A stretch of DNA of 64,000 bases, taken from the NCBI RefSeq assembly GCF_949987535.1, contig NC_080069.1, forward strand, positions 40,165,269-40,229,268, written 5' to 3'. Positions 1 to 12,850 of this stretch are shown piece by piece. The notes beneath the pieces are model-generated. The model worked only from the letters and a program-made list of their open reading frames with translations, was not told where the DNA came from and searched no databases. The DNA comes from Balaenoptera acutorostrata (taxonomy: Eukaryota > Chordata > Mammalia > Artiodactyla > Balaenopteridae). The first letter of the stretch is position 1, and every line of letters begins with the position of its first letter. The position numbers and the translations under genes were made by a program.

Positions 1-436
1 TTTCTCATTAAATAAGATGAAAACACAGAAAGCATGGCTTTGTATCATTTCCCGATGACATGAAACTTAAGAAAGTGCCAATATGATGGGCAACTCAAGC
101 AGAATCCAAAAATAACTCAGCAAACTGAATCAGTGAGCCAAATATAGAGGAGGCTGTTTTCATAAACAGTATAAAAAGATGGTGAAGATCATGTAAAAGC
201 TGTTGAAAAGAATTTGGGATATGTAAAAGGAAAAAGTAGGTAGCCAATATTTATATATTTGAAGGACTGTCATGGAATTCCATAAAGTAAAATTAGAATG
301 AATTTTTTGGCTCATTAATGAAAGGACTCTAACATTTGGAGGCAAAGGAGCTGAATTAGAAAAGAATTATCTGGATCAGGACATAGTGATATAGTGAGAG
401 TCCTATAGTTTACAAGTTCAAACCATAGCCAAGTGG
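1..436. other. No recognised feature
   Basis: AT-rich sequence. I see no coding signal, SINE head or L1 motif here. Confidence 0.5.
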
Positions 437-471
437 TTGTATGTATGTATAGATAGATAGATAGATAGATA
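437..471. repeat. (TGTA)n/(GATA)n microsatellite
   Basis: Compound tetranucleotide tract: about three TGTA units followed by about five to six GATA units. Likely length-polymorphic. Confidence 0.85.
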
Positions 472-539
472 CTTTATAGATAACTTGGGAGGAGATGAAC
501 TCTAAACTCTCTTCCTTGGGGTTCATTTTTAAAATTAGC

Positions 540-2310
540 CTGTCATTCTTTGTGTTTTAATTGGAGCTTTTAATCTCTTTACATTTATTGTAATTATTGA
601 TATTTTGATTTTGTGATTATATATTTGTGTAATTACCACATGATTTATATTTTTTCTATCTGCTCTATGTTTTATTTTCTCTCCATTCTTACCTCTTTTG
701 GATTGATTGCTTTTTTAAAAAATTTTACTTTTATTCTCTATTTGCTAGGAAGTTAGACACATTTTACTCTTCTTTTGTTGCTGTCTTAGAGATTACAACA
801 TGCAGTTTTTGGCTTGTGGCAGTTATTTTCTTTCAGCCAGTGGAAGAGGCCATTTCATTGTCATCTGACTTCCATTATTTCTACTGAGAAGTAAACTATC
901 ATTTTAGTTGTTCATTTTTAAGATGATCTGCCTTTTTTTTCTCTGGCTTCTTTTAAGATTTTCTCTTTTTCCTGGGCTTTGGTAGTTTTATTCCAATGTG
1001 CCTAGGTGGGCTTTCTTTTTCTTATCCTGCTTGAGGTTTGTAGGACTTCTTGAATTGATTGGACTGATATCTGTACAAGAGTTACTTTGTGTGTCACCCT
1101 GGATCCATGCACTAGCCTTTTTGTCACAGATTCAGGTCAAAGCTCCCAGTTCCACCCCCACCCCTGCCCTCTGTGGTGGCTACTCCCATCCCTTGTCACA
1201 CTTGGGCACAATCTGCAGTTGTCTCACATCATGCATGCACCATGCACTTTCATATCCTGCCCTGGGGCTTTCCCAGTGTGGACGAGGTGAGAGATAACAT
1301 TGTACCCACTGGGAACTCACACATACACAATCCTGAAGTTTATGAGTTATCACCCCTGTGGTGGACTCTACCCAGTGCAAGAGGAGAACTGGTGGATAAT
1401 CTTCTCTTCCTTCTTCCTCCTAACCAGACTGTTGTAATAACAGTTGCTCATGTACCCTCTCTGAAGATGCCCTGTGAGACTAAATAATAAGCTTGTCGTG
1501 AGTTTATGGCCATGTTGGTAAAAACACAGTCCTTATATTTGTACTATTTCCTTCTTTGTCTCACACCACTTTTACCTCCTTCCCGCTCCTGTGGGATAAC
1601 ACTCTCCAATAAAGTGTTAAAACAAATAAACATTTGCTTCAGGCTCTGTTTTCTAGGCTATCTGGGTAATAACAATGTCTTCAATCAGCTTGGAAAATTC
1701 TCAACTATAATCCCTTCAAATACTTCTTCTGACCCACATCCTCTTTCCTTTTCTTCTGAAACTCCAGTGGAATGCATGTTAGATTTTTTTTTTTCCACCA
1801 TCTCCTCTGGGTTTCTTATTCTCTCTTCCATAATTTTTATCTATTTTTCTCTCTATGCTTCACTCTGTTTATTTTCTTTTCCTTCTGTCTTATCTTGTAG
1901 TAATTCTCTATTCAGCTATGTCAAATCTGATGTTAAACCCACCCATTGAATTCTTAATTTCAGTTACTGTACTTTTTCAGTTCTAAAATTTCTGGATACT
2001 TCTTTCAAAAAGTCTTCTATGTCATTTTGGTACAGTTTTCAGGGTTTTGTGGGGGTTTTTTGGCTGAATTGTCTATCTTAAGTTGTGTTTACTTGCATAT
2101 AGTAAGCATGGTTAGTTCCAATATCCAGAATCCCTATGGATCTAGTTTTGTTGCTTATGATTATTACTGTCTTCATTCATGTTGCCTTGTCTCTTTATGT
2201 GCCTGGTTCTCTATGCGTATGTGCTGAACATTTTATTTGAATGAGCCCTAGGATGTTATCTTTCCCCAAAAAAGATTTTCATTTGTTTTGAGCAGATGCC
2301 TATGACCACT
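540..2310 (-). mobile_element. Old L1 3' region, antisense (L1M-type)
   Basis: On the plus strand this shows the T-rich, inverted text typical of an old L1 3' untranslated region. Examples are the phrases around 545-600 (ttggagcttttaatctcttt), 975-1060 (cctgggctttggtag, then a gcttgaggtttgtagg phrase) and 1665-2010 (tcttcaatcagcttgg, then the taaacccacccattgaattc phrase near 1932). It is heavily diverged, and about 1290-1600 does not fit and may be a later insertion. The open frames here, including 147 codons at 1506-1949, are accidental readings of T-rich repeat. The subfamily is not assigned. Confidence 0.55.
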
Positions 2311-2796
2311 GCCATCTTGGATTACCTTAATCCAATTTCAGAGACTAAGATTTTTATGGGCCACCTAAATAACTGGGAGCTGGGTTGTACTCTGAGTAAG
2401 GGGTGTTATGCTTTTGATTCACCATTACTCCTACAGTACCATCTTCTACGGTATTGGCCCAAAGTGGGGGATTTAATCAGACTTTTCCCTTGGTGAAAAT
2501 CTTTGTCCCTCTTTTACATGAAAGCTGTCAAAAGCACCACTCAGACTTTCAAGTGACAAATGTCCCAGAAGGAAATGACTCCACCTGCCAAGATTCCTGT
2601 CTTCTCTTGGAAGCAATTCTTTGGCCCAGCAATTCTTTACTACGTTATCTTTCTGGTGCTTTCAACTAGATGTTTTCTGTATTTTGTCCAGCTTTTATGA
2701 TCATCAATGGCAGTATTGGTCAAGTAGGAGAGAAATGCTAAGTCTAGCCTACAGGTACACTGAGCATCTTCACTTCTGGACTAAAATCAGTATTTC

Positions 2797-3101
2797 TTTT
2801 TTTTTTTTTTTAAGAGCTCCTGACTTATTTATTTATTTTTGCTGTGTTGGGTCTTCGTTTCTATGCGAGGGCTTTCTCCAGCCGTGGCAAGCGGGGGCCA
2901 CTCTTCATCGTGGTGCGCGGGCCTCTCACCATCGCGGCCTCTCTTGCTGCGGGGCACAGGCTCCAGACGCGCAGGCTCAGTAGCTGTGGCTCACGGACCT
3001 AGTCGCTCCGCGGCATGTGGGATCTTCCCAGACCAGAGCTCGAACCCGTGTCCCCTGCATCGGCAGGCAGACTCTCAACCACTGCGCCACCAGGGAAGCC
3101 C
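2797..3101 (-). mobile_element. CHR-type tRNA-derived SINE (subtype A)
   Basis: Full-length antisense copy. The plus strand opens with a T-run and tttatttattttt, and closes with ccaccagggaagccc, the complement of the Pol III head. A near-perfect target-site duplication (cagtatttc at 2788-2796, cagtattcc at 3102-3110) flanks it. The body is subtype A (cagacgcgcaggctcag). The B box is readable with one change. Confidence 0.93.
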
Positions 3102-3110
3102 CAGTATTCC

Positions 3111-5225
3111 TGATTAGTAAATTTAACTTGGTGCAGGTATTTTGACTGTATGTATGTTATTTTAAACACTTTATGAACAGTAAAATGGTAGTAATGTGTG
3201 ACTTTTGATGATAACAGAGTACTTGAACTTAATTTCTCAGAACATAAAAATTCTATTTTAATTTTCAGAATAAACATAAAGTTGGAAAATTTTATTTTAC
3301 CAAGTACATTAAAAAATAATAAAACCTAATGTTAACCATCATGATTATTTCATAAAAGAAAGAATTTTGATACAAAAAATCAGTAAGGACATAATCTCAT
3401 AAAGGATGATCCTTTAAATTGGATAAATCAGTATTATGTAAAGTTCAGTAATTTGTTGTTATTTTTCTCCTTTCATCAAGAATCAGTGAAAATTTATCTG
3501 GAAACAGAGGTGTACAGATTGGTGTTTTGGAGCTATTGCCTTTACTATTTAGTTTATTCTCTAAAATGGTATTTTAAAAATAACATAAAAATCTAAATAT
3601 AAAACATTATGGAATAAAATGCATGTAGGTTACCAATGAAAAGTCTCTCAAAATCACCAGTCTCATGCTAAATTAAGTGAAAAACAGATTCTCAATTATG
3701 TGCCAACAGAATCAAGCTGGCAATGATCTTTTTCTCCATTGATAAAGAAATCTGACAAGTATTTTTATACTTTAGGAATACAGAGATGTTTCTAAAAAAG
3801 TGGCCACATTACATCTTCAACTCAACATGACACTCAGAGCTACAATTTATCAAGTATGAAGAATAATTAAAAATATAGAATATTTTTGAGGTTATTTTCA
3901 AAGGATATGACAATAATTTCTAGTGGGTTTTTCAAAAGGACTCTGGTCAAATAATATTTCCTGGAAGACTTTACATTAAGAGAGGACAAAACCTAAATAA
4001 TGTTAATGCAAATTCACACAAGTCTCCATATTTCACAAGGAGAACAAGATGGGTATTTTTGTGAAAGTTTCAACTTAACATCTTATTAAATAAGATCCTT
4101 TGAATTTGGTTTATGATGCAAAATAAAATTCTCTCTCTCTTTATAGCTGCAGAGGAGATGGTACATCACTTTTATTTTTTAAATAGACTTTTAGTTAATT
4201 ATGAAGATTTAAATTAATTAGTATGTTTTTAAAAAGCCTATTTTTTGAATTTACTTCCAGATATAGAGAAAGGATGAATAAGATATTACCTACAGAACAA
4301 CGAAATAAGGAGCTTATGGCATTTTTATTTGCCAGTCTCTCAGTTTTGTTCTTTTTTAATCAGATTTAAATCTGCATGAGATCTCTTAACATTTGCGCTT
4401 CAGATTTTCTTTCTCTTAAATACAAAATGGGCACTTTTCAATCCTTAAAAGAAAGCTTTTGATGCATTCTTTCAAGACTACAATATATGCAACATTTTCT
4501 AACTATTGTCACTATATACAGGCTTACCATAGTTCACAATATTGCTAATATTCAATTTTTACCCTTAAATTTCCCCAAAAGTCTACCTGGCTGTGTAACT
4601 AGGTCCCATCTCTCAGACTGTTGCAATGTAGCAGCTTCTTTTTTTCTATGTGAGTACACGATAATCCTAAACAAATTCTAATTAACAAGAATATTGACCT
4701 CATATTTCTTGCCAAATAACAGCACACACTCATCCTTTGTTGACAAAGGTGAAATCTGGAGCCATGAAATTCCAGAGGACAATGACCAACACAGCAGTAG
4801 TGAGCAGATTTTAGATGTGGCCAAGGATTGCTGCCCTGCTCCAAAAAGGCCAGCGTAGTCCTCAATCTTTGAATAAAGTGTAAAACTCCATATGGTAGAA
4901 ATTGTACTATTTTATTCTATCAAACTGTAGTGTTTTATTTATGTCTTGGAAACTGTGAACCTTTTCAATATGGAGAGTTGGGAGATAATTCATGTTGGAG
5001 GTATTACAACATGTATGTATAAGGTGAACATATAATTTCTCATCCAACTGGGATACTTCTGACAGTATAAGGGGGTGCTATTTATAATTATACCGAAATA
5101 TTAGGTGTAAACTGGTATGGTACTGTGCAAACTTAAACCTATAAGGCAAGAAATGGACCAAATGCATGGCAAGTATGGGAAAGCATAGGTTCCACATATA
5201 AAATAGGTGCCTTTATGAGTTGTAT
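3111..5225. other. No recognised feature
   Basis: AT-rich DNA with only a short CT tract near 4131. No conserved exon, SINE or L1 motif recognised. The small frames at 4487-4865 have no coding character. Very old repeats could be missed by eye. Confidence 0.4.
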
Positions 5226-5236
5226 TTTTTTTTTCT

Positions 5237-5775
5237 TTAAGTTGAAATTCCTATCAAAATCCCAATGGCATTTTTCACATAAATAGAAAAAACAATCCTA
5301 AAATTTCTATGGAACCGTAAAGGACCCCAAATAGCTAAAGCAACCTTGAGCAAAAAGAACAAAGCTGGAAGCATCATGCTCCCAGATTTTAAACTATATT
5401 ACAAAGGTGATACTGGCATAAAAAGAGACACATTGACCAATGGAACAGAATAGAGAACCTGAAATAAACTTACGCATATATGGTTAACTAATTTTCAACA
5501 AAGGCCCCAAGAATACTAAATGGGAAAGGATAGTCTCTAATAAGTGGTGTTGGGAAAACTGGATATCAACATGCAAAAGAATTAAACTGAACCATTATCC
5601 GTACACAAAAATCAACTCAAAATGAATTAAAGACTTAAATGTAAAACGAAAACCATAAAACTCCTAGAAGAAACCACAGGGGAAAAGCTACTTGACATTG
5701 ATCTTGGCAATGATTTTTTGGAATTGACACCCAAAGCACAGGCAACGAAAGCGAAAACAAACAAGTGGGGAAGCT
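5237..5775 (+). mobile_element. L1 ORF2 3'-part fragment (sense)
   Basis: Carries the usual order of phrases from the C-terminal half of L1 ORF2: a caaaatcccaatggcattttt phrase, the aaaggaccccaaatagc phrase, an acaaagctggaagcatca phrase, then the cataaaactcctagaag phrase. It lacks both ORF2 ends and is full of stops. It compares directly with 33,070-33,640 and 38,700-39,180 in the other L1 copies of this window. Confidence 0.85.
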
Positions 5776-5830
5776 GCAAGTTTCACCACAGGAACAATGT
5801 GGAAATATTCAAGGGTCATATTTTTAGCAC

Positions 5831-6253
5831 AGCCTAGGGTCTGGTGCTGCTACTGACATTTTGCAACAATATAGGAATCCAGTATATTCTCAATGGGATA
5901 AAACAGAGAAGTCCCAGTCTGCAAAGTTAGAACTCTGCCATACCCAGCTCAATATTCAGCTACTTGTTTGCCTTCATCTGCTCAGTCATCACATCTATCA
6001 TCCCAGGTGAAAGACAAAACATCTTAGTGATCCTTCACACAGTGATGAATGATGTGTTAAAAACAGGTACAGAAATTAGAGATACTTACATTCTTTGTAC
6101 CTTGATATGACGATCAAAAAATGTATTATTATTGTATTCTTAGGCTACCAAATCATGCAAACAGTCACACCAGTTTGGGCCCATCATTTTTAGTGAAAGT
6201 CAATTTTACACTTTTCATGACAGAAAACCCTGTTCATCTTAAAATTGCAACTT
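5831..6253. other. No recognised feature
   Basis: Sequence between the L1 fragment and the next SINE; nothing recognised. Confidence 0.4.
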
Positions 6254-6265
6254 AAAGTCCAGGTA

Positions 6266-6563
6266 GGGCTTCCCTGGTGGCGCAGTGGTTGAGAATCTGC
6301 CTGCCAATGCAGGGGACAAGGGTTCGAGCCCTGGTCTGGGAAGATCCCACATGCCGCGGAGCAACTGGGCCCGTGAGCCACGATTACTGAGCCTGCGCGT
6401 CTGGAGCCTGTGCTCCGCAACAAGAGGGGCCGCGATAGTGAGAGGCCCGCGCACCGCAATGAAGAGTGGCCCCCGCTTGCCACAACTAGAGAAAGCCCTC
6501 ACACAGAAACGAAGACCCAACACAACCATAAATAAATTAATTAATTAAATTAAAAAAAAAAAA
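6266..6563 (+). mobile_element. CHR-type SINE (subtype A)
   Basis: Full-length sense copy with intact Pol III A box (tggcgcagtgg) and B box (ggttcgagccc at 6321-6331), ending in aattaaatt plus an A run. It is flanked by a perfect 12-bp duplication, AAAGTCCAGGTA, at 6254-6265 and 6564-6575. Most CpG sites are still intact, which points to a recent insertion. Confidence 0.96.
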
Positions 6564-6575
6564 AAAGTCCAGGTA

Positions 6576-7675
6576 GAATGCTGCTTAGTATTGATCAAGC
6601 ATCAAGGTACTGGATTACTCTGGATTACTGAAACACACTTTTAATTCCAGTAATGATCTTTGTTCCAATCTTTGTCAATACAAAAGAGAGGATTAATAAT
6701 CTTGTTCAGTCTTGGCATTGTGTAAAAGTTCCCCAGTAAGGACTGATGAAAATGAATACTAATGTTTCTGACCAAAAAATGTTTACCAGTAAATCAGGCT
6801 ACCTCAGAAATTTTTGTGACATCTGGTCCCAGTTCATGGACAAGTGGGGCAGCTTTGACAATACTGTAGAGCAATTACAAAAAACAAAAACAAACACTGG
6901 GGATGGGAGCCTACCAATCTTACCTAATTATTTCTAGCGTTTCCCTCTTGGATTCTGAGCAAGGAAGGGAGTACACCTTGGTGTTACCAAGTGGACATCA
7001 GTGCGCACCAAAGACAATCTGGGTGCAAGGACAGCCTGTCGGTTTTCTGATTTTGGAGAATAGCTAACAAAGAACAAAGAATGGCTATAGCTGTGACTGG
7101 ATTATTGATGAGAGTAACAACACTTTATAACAACCACAGCAGAATGTGACATGCTATTAGGAATTTTTATCTTGTCCAAAAGTAAGGAATCTTTAGAGGT
7201 TTTCTGGTTTTGTTTTTTTGCTTTTTTTTTTTGGCAATTGTTTATGGACATGAAGGCAAAGGACCCAGAGGCATAACTAGAGTCAGCACAAATATTAACA
7301 GATTTTTGAAAAGTGAGATTATACATATGGGTCTAACAGTAAGTTCTGCCACCTGGGAAGATTGCACAAAAGGCAAAACGAACTTTTCACTACATCATGT
7401 TGAAACAGACTGTAAACTCAGTGATGCAATCCTCTGAATTTCCAGTCTTCTCTTCTGCATTACATTTGAGTTTATTCATTAATTTTTATATGTCCTGATA
7501 TGTATTTATAAATAACATGTATATAGTTATATAAAACAATGTTTAAATGACAGTAAAAAGCTTTAAAACTTTAGTTTTCAAAAAATATAATAGATCTTTC
7601 CAAGCGTATATAAGATAATGATTAAAATGAAATGATTGTACCATCATAATTTAAGTGTTATGAAGAAGAAATAAA
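6576..7675. other. No recognised feature
   Basis: AT-rich sequence with a T10 run near 7224. Open frames of 63-75 codons at 6746-7437 have no recognisable motif or codon bias; I take them as chance. Confidence 0.4.
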
Positions 7676-7679
7676 TTTA

Positions 7680-7970
7680 GGGCTTCCCTGGTGGCACAGT
7701 GGTTGAGAATCTGCCTGCCAATGCAGGGGACACGGGTTCGAGCCCTGGTCTGGGAAGATCCCACATGCCACGGAGCAACTAGGCCCGTGAGCCACAACTA
7801 CTGAGCCTGCGCATCTGGAGCCCGTGCTCCACAACAAGAGAGGCCGCAATAGTGAGAGGCCCGTGCACCGCGATGAAGAGCGGCCCCGGCTTGCCACAAC
7901 TAGAGAAAGCCCTCGCACAGTAAACGAAGACCCAACACAGCCAAAAATAAATAAGTAAATTAAAAAAAAA
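7680..7970 (+). mobile_element. CHR-type SINE (subtype A)
   Basis: Full-length sense copy with intact A and B boxes (ggttcgagccc near 7735) and a taaat-rich tail ending in A9. I could not see a clean target-site duplication, so the 3' edge is approximate. Confidence 0.93.
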
Positions 7971-9026
7971 TTAATATCTGGCCAAAAATACATAGTTAAA
8001 AAAAGAAAAACACAGACTAGAGGCTTGTGTTTCTGGGATGATCGAGTAGGCATACTTTTCTTGATCCCTCTCACTAAGTACAAATAAAAACCCTGAAAAT
8101 TATATATAAAATAAACATAAGAAGACTCTGATATGTGGAGAGAAGAAGGAAGACCAGCTAGGAGCCGCAGGGTCCAAGGAACAACATGGTAGTAAGTTCC
8201 TTGGGTTTCCTTTTGGCCTCATATATCTCAGACTTGGAGCTAAAGAAGTCAGCAACTTGGAAACATCAATGTGCACAAACAAAAATAGCCCCAACCAAAG
8301 GCTGCTCTTTCTAGCCAAAGGATAAGGGAAAGGGCAGCTAGGCAAAGCAGAAAACTTTTAGACGATAACCACTCTATTCCAGCCAAATACCATAGAAAAA
8401 ATCTGTGGTCTCATCCTCACCCACACCAGTAAAATCTGAGGAGAAAGCCTAGACTAGGGTCCTAAACCCCCTGCAGGGGTGGTAGCAGAGAAAGCTGGGT
8501 AGGGAGCTGGAAATTTCATTCCAGCAACCAAACTCCACTTCTACCCCTGTGGAGACCACAGAAGGAGTCCGGACTTCTACTCACATCCGGCAGTAACAAG
8601 GCACCCTTCCTTCTCCTCACTGGGGAGACTGTCAGTGGAGATCATATGAGGAGAGGTAACTCCCACCTGCCCAGTAGTACTGAGGTAGCCCCTCCTCAGG
8701 TGTCAATGGAGTCCAACTGGGGAATCTGGACATCTACTTCTACCCAGCAGTAATAAGACAGCATCTTCCCCATCTCCTGCTGAAGGGGTGGCAAAGAAAG
8801 CCTCCCAAAACAGAGGGGTTAATTTACATCCAGAGTTTTATTGCATAATAGGAGAACATTCAGTTTTCAAAAAAATCACTCATTATACTAAGAACCAAGA
8901 TCTCAACTGAATGAAAAAGGACAATCAATAGATGCCAACATGATGTGACAGAGACGTTAGAATTATCTGACAAAGATTTTAAAGCAGCCATGATAAAAAT
9001 GCTTCAATAAGCAATTATGCACACAT

Positions 9027-9302
9027 TTGAAACAAATGAAAAGATTGAAAGCTTCAGCAAAGAAATTGAAAATCTCAGCAAAGATAGATAAAGATAAAGA
9101 ACTAAAGGAAAATTTTGGAACTGGAAAACACAATAACCAAGTAAAAAGCTTGGTAGAGGTGCTGAACAGCAGAATGGAGGGGACAGAGGAGAGAATGAGT
9201 GAACTGGGAGATAGAAAAATAGAAGTTACACAATCTGAACAACGGAGAGAAAATAGGATGAAAACAAAGTTGGCAGCATCTCAGGGACTTGTGAGACTAT
9301 GA
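9027..9302 (+). pseudogene. Degenerate L1 ORF1 coiled-coil remnant
   Basis: A 91-codon open stretch rich in Lys, Glu and Arg, including ELKENFGTGK and GTEERMSELGDRKIEV. It matches the N-terminal coiled-coil to RRM approach of L1 ORF1p. ORF1p is the nucleic-acid chaperone that trimerises on L1 RNA. The frame ends at 9302, while ORF1-like text continues in other frames to about 9480, so this is a broken relic. Confidence 0.6.
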
Positions 9303-10025
9303 CAAAAGATCTAACATTTGTGTCATTGGAGTCCTGGAGGGAAGGGAGAAAGAAGATGGGGCTGAAAAAGTACTGAAAGAAATAAGGGCTGAAAACTTTC
9401 CAAATCTGACAAGACACATCAACCTACAGATTCAAGATCTGAGTGAACCCAAACAGGATAAACCTAAAGAAATCCACACCAAGACATATCAACCAGCAGG
9501 ATTTAAATAACATTTACAGAATACTCCACCAAACAACAGCAGAATACATATATTCCTCTTTTCAAGTGTCCATGGAACATAAATCAACAAATTTAAAAGA
9601 GTTGGAATCATACAAAAAGTCCACACAGAGTGTATTCCCTAACCAGAATGGAATCAAGTTAGAGATGAATACCAGATAGATAACAGGAAAATCTCCAAAC
9701 ACTTGAAAACTAAACACATTTCTAAACAGTCTATGAGTCAAAGAGGAAGTTTCAAAAGCAATTTTAAAATGCAGTGAACTGAATGAAAATGACAATATCC
9801 GAATTTGTGAAACATAGCTAAAGCTATGAGAGGGAAATGTATAGCACTAAATGCATACATTAGAAAAGAGGAAGTCTCAAATCAATAACCTAAGTCCCCA
9901 CCTCAAGAATATAGAAAAAGTAGAGTAAAACAAACCAAAGAAAGCACAAGGAATGGAATAATAAAGATAAGGGCAGAAATCAATGAAATTTTAAAATAGA
10001 AAAACAAGAAAATAAAAGAAACGAA

Positions 10026-10316
10026 GGGCTTCCCTGGTGGCGCAGTGGTTGAGAGTCTGCCTGCCGGTGCAGGGGATGCGGGTTCGAGCCCTGGTCTGGG
10101 AGGATTCCACATGCCGCGGAGCAGCTGGGCCCGTGAGCCACAGCTACTGAGCCTGCGCGTCTGGAGCCTGTGCTCTGCAACAAGAGAGGCCGCGACAGTG
10201 ATAGGCCTGCGATGAGGAGTGGCCCCCCACTTGCCGCAACTGGAGAAAGCCCTCCCACAGAAATGGAGACTCAACACAGCCAAAAATAAATAAATAAATA
10301 AATAAATTAAAAAAAA
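10026..10316 (+). mobile_element. CHR-type SINE (subtype A) inside old L1
   Basis: Sense copy with intact A and B boxes, ending in (taaa)n and an A run. The flanking duplication AAAAGAAACGAAG lies immediately before the head and after the tail, so it landed in L1 ORF2 text after that L1 was fixed. Confidence 0.95.
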
Positions 10317-10618
10317 AAAAGAAACGAAGATCTGGTTCTTTGAAAAGATCAACAAAGTTGATAAATTACCAATATTAAGAATGAAGCAGAGAATATCACT
10401 ACAAACACTGCAGATATCAAAAGGAATACTTTCTCCCCTAAGACTGGGAAACAAGGCAAGAACGTCTGCTTTCATCACTCTTATTCAGCATAGTACTGGA
10501 ATTTCTAAGTAGTAAGTCCAATACAATTAAGGCAATAAAAGAAATAAAAGTTACATAGTTTGGAAAGAAAAAAATAAGACTGTATTAATGCAGATGACAT
10601 GCTCATCTCCTTAGAAAG

Positions 10619-10972
10619 TTGATCAAAATACTCCTAGAGCTAATATGTTTGGCAAGTTCAGATTACAAGATAAATGTACAAAAATCGATTGTATTTTTAT
10701 ATACCAGCAGTGAACATCTAGACACCAAAATTAAAAATACGATACCATTTACAATTGCTCAAAAAAGGGAAATGTTTAGGTGTAAATTCAGCAAAAATGT
10801 ACAGGACTCATATGCTGGAAACTACATAGTGCTGATAAGAGAAATCAAAGAGGATCTAATCAAATTGAGAGACATCTTGTGTTCATGGATTGGAAGAGTC
10901 CACGTAGTAAATGTGTCAATTATTCCCAAACTGATATACAGGTTTAACATAATTTCTATCCAAACCTCATAA
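10619..10972 (+). pseudogene. Degenerate L1 ORF2 C-terminal remnant
   Basis: A 117-codon frame with recognisable ORF2 text downstream of the RT domain: FLYTSSEHLDTKIKNTIPFT, then CSWIGRVHVVNVSIIPKLIY. It matches the region after the FADD motif in the younger L1 at 38,440-38,700. It has no start of its own and ends at a stop at 10,970-10,972. Confidence 0.8.
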
Positions 10973-12230
10973 ATTTTTTTGTGGATATAGACAAATTATC
11001 CTAAAATGTATATGAAAAAGCAAAGAAACTAGACTAGCTAAAACAATTTTGAAAAAGAAGAGTAAAATGGGAGGATTCAGTCTACTTGGTTTCGAGACAT
11101 TACATAGCAACAGTAATAAAAATGGTGTGATATTGAGAAGGGACAGACACATGGATGAATGGAACAGAACAGAGAAACTAAAAATAGAGTCACAAAGATA
11201 TGTCAACTGACTTTTGACAAAAGTACAAGAGCAATTCAATGGAGGAATGATAGCTTCTTTGGCAAATGATGCTGGAGCAATTAGACACCCACAGGCAAAA
11301 ACAAATGGACCTCAACTTCAGACTCACACCTTGTATAAAAGTGAATTTAAGTGGATTACAGACTTAAATATAAAATTAAAAAGCTTTTAGAAAAAAAGCA
11401 TAGCAGAAAATTTTGGGCATTTAGGACCAGGCAAGGAGTTCTCAGACTTGATCTAAAAAAGGAAAAATTGATAAATTGTGCACCATCAAAATTAAGAACT
11501 TTTGTTCTGTGAGAGACCCTGATAAAAGGATGCAAAAACACTAGGAGAAAACAATTGCAAGCCACAAATCTGACAAAAGAATACTATTTCGAATGTATAA
11601 AGAACTCTCCAAATTCAACAGTACAAAAAGCAAACAATACAATAAAAACATGGGCAAAAGACATAAAGAGACATTTCACTGAAGAACATATACAGATGGT
11701 AAACAAGTACTTGAAAAGTGTTCAACATCATTACCCACTAGGGAAATGAAAATAAAAACCACCATGAGAAATCACCACACACCTAAAGAGAATGGCTAAA
11801 ATAAAAAATGCTGTTGGAGATGCAGAGAAACTAGATTACCTGATATGGCTGGTGGGAAAGTAAAATGGTACAGTCATTCTGGGAAACTGGAAGTTTCTTC
11901 AAATGCAACTAGCCTTCAATTTAGTATTGGCACTCCTGGGCATTTATTCCAGAGATATGAAAACCTATGTTCGCACATAATCCTGTACATAAATATTTAT
12001 AGTAGTTTATCCATAATAGTTGCAAACTGGAAACAATCCAGTTGTCCTTCAAGAGGTGAATAGTTAAACAAACTGTGATACATCTGTACTGCAGAATACA
12101 ACTCAGCAATAAAAAGCAATGAACTATTGATACATGCAACAATTTGGACGAACCTCCAGAGAATTGTGTTGAATGGAAAGAAGCCAAAATAGTTACATAC
12201 AATATGACTCCATTTATATAAAATTTTTAA

Positions 12231-12554
12231 TTTACTTTATTTATTTTTTATTTTTGGCTGCGTTGGGTCTTCGTTGCTGCATGTGGGCTTTCTCTAGTTG
12301 TGGTGAGTGGGGGCTACTCTTCGTTGCTGTGCACAGGCTTCTCATTGCGGTTGCCTCTCCTGCTGCGGAGCACGGGCTCTAGGCACGCGGGCTTCAGAAG
12401 TTGTGGCACGTGGGCTCTAGAGCACAGGCTCAGCAGCTGCGGTGCACAGGCTCAGTTGCTCCGAGGCATGTGGGATCTTCCCAGATCAGGGCTCGAACCC
12501 ATGTCCCCTGCTTTGGCAGGCAGACTCCCAACCACTGAGCCACCAGGGAAGCCC
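12231..12554 (-). mobile_element. CHR-type SINE (subtype B) inside old L1
   Basis: Antisense copy of the longer subtype, with the gagcac/ctaggcacgcgggcttca block. The head reads as ccaccagggaagccc on the plus strand, and the B box (reverse of gctcgaaccc) is intact. An imperfect duplication (tatataaaatttttaa at 12,215-12,230, tatataacatttttga at 12,555-12,570) marks the insertion into the old L1 3' region. Confidence 0.92.
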
Positions 12555-12850
12555 TATATAACATTTTTGAAATGACAAAATTATAGGAAGGGAGGACAGA
12601 GTAGTGGTTGCCCAGGGTGGAGAATGGGGTGAGGGCTGGAGGGAAGTGGCTGTGACTTTCAAAGTGCAACTCTGTGCTGGAACTGTTCTGTATCTTGACT
12701 ACATCAATGTCAATATCCCAGTTGGGATATTGCATTGATATTTGCAAGATGTTTCCATTAGGGTAAAGGGTGCATGAGACCTCTATTTTTTCCTACAACT
12801 GCATGTGAATCTACAATTATGTAAAATAGAAAGTTCATTAAAACACACAC

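Larger units (their letters stand above)
8010..12850 (+). mobile_element. Old, diverged L1 (sense), internally deleted
   Basis: Follows L1 order but is about 4.2 kb once the two inserted SINEs are removed. ORF1-like coiled-coil text is at 9027-9480 (including a gaaaattgaaaatctcagc phrase). The reading then drops into the reverse-transcriptase C-terminal part, with the RT motif region near 10,440-10,500, and runs to ORF2 C-terminal text at 10,680-11,750. It ends with an old-L1 3' tail (ctacaactgcatgtgaatct) at 12,795-12,840. Much of the endonuclease and 5' RT is absent, so a large internal deletion is inferred. Every frame is broken. The 5' limit is uncertain. Confidence 0.75.

Noticed and set aside
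1506..1949. 147-codon Phe/Ser-rich frame as a membrane protein
   Set aside because: It lies in T-rich antisense L1 3' sequence and has no conserved motif.
6266..6563. SINE heads as functional tRNA genes
   Set aside because: A and B boxes are present but the cloverleaf is not complete and the sequence continues into a SINE body and A-rich tail.
9903..10478. 191-codon minus frame with SINE-derived text
   Set aside because: It spans a SINE inserted in an old L1; similar Ser/Arg-rich readings recur in every CHR copy (for example 7,658-8,083 and 21,779-22,268).
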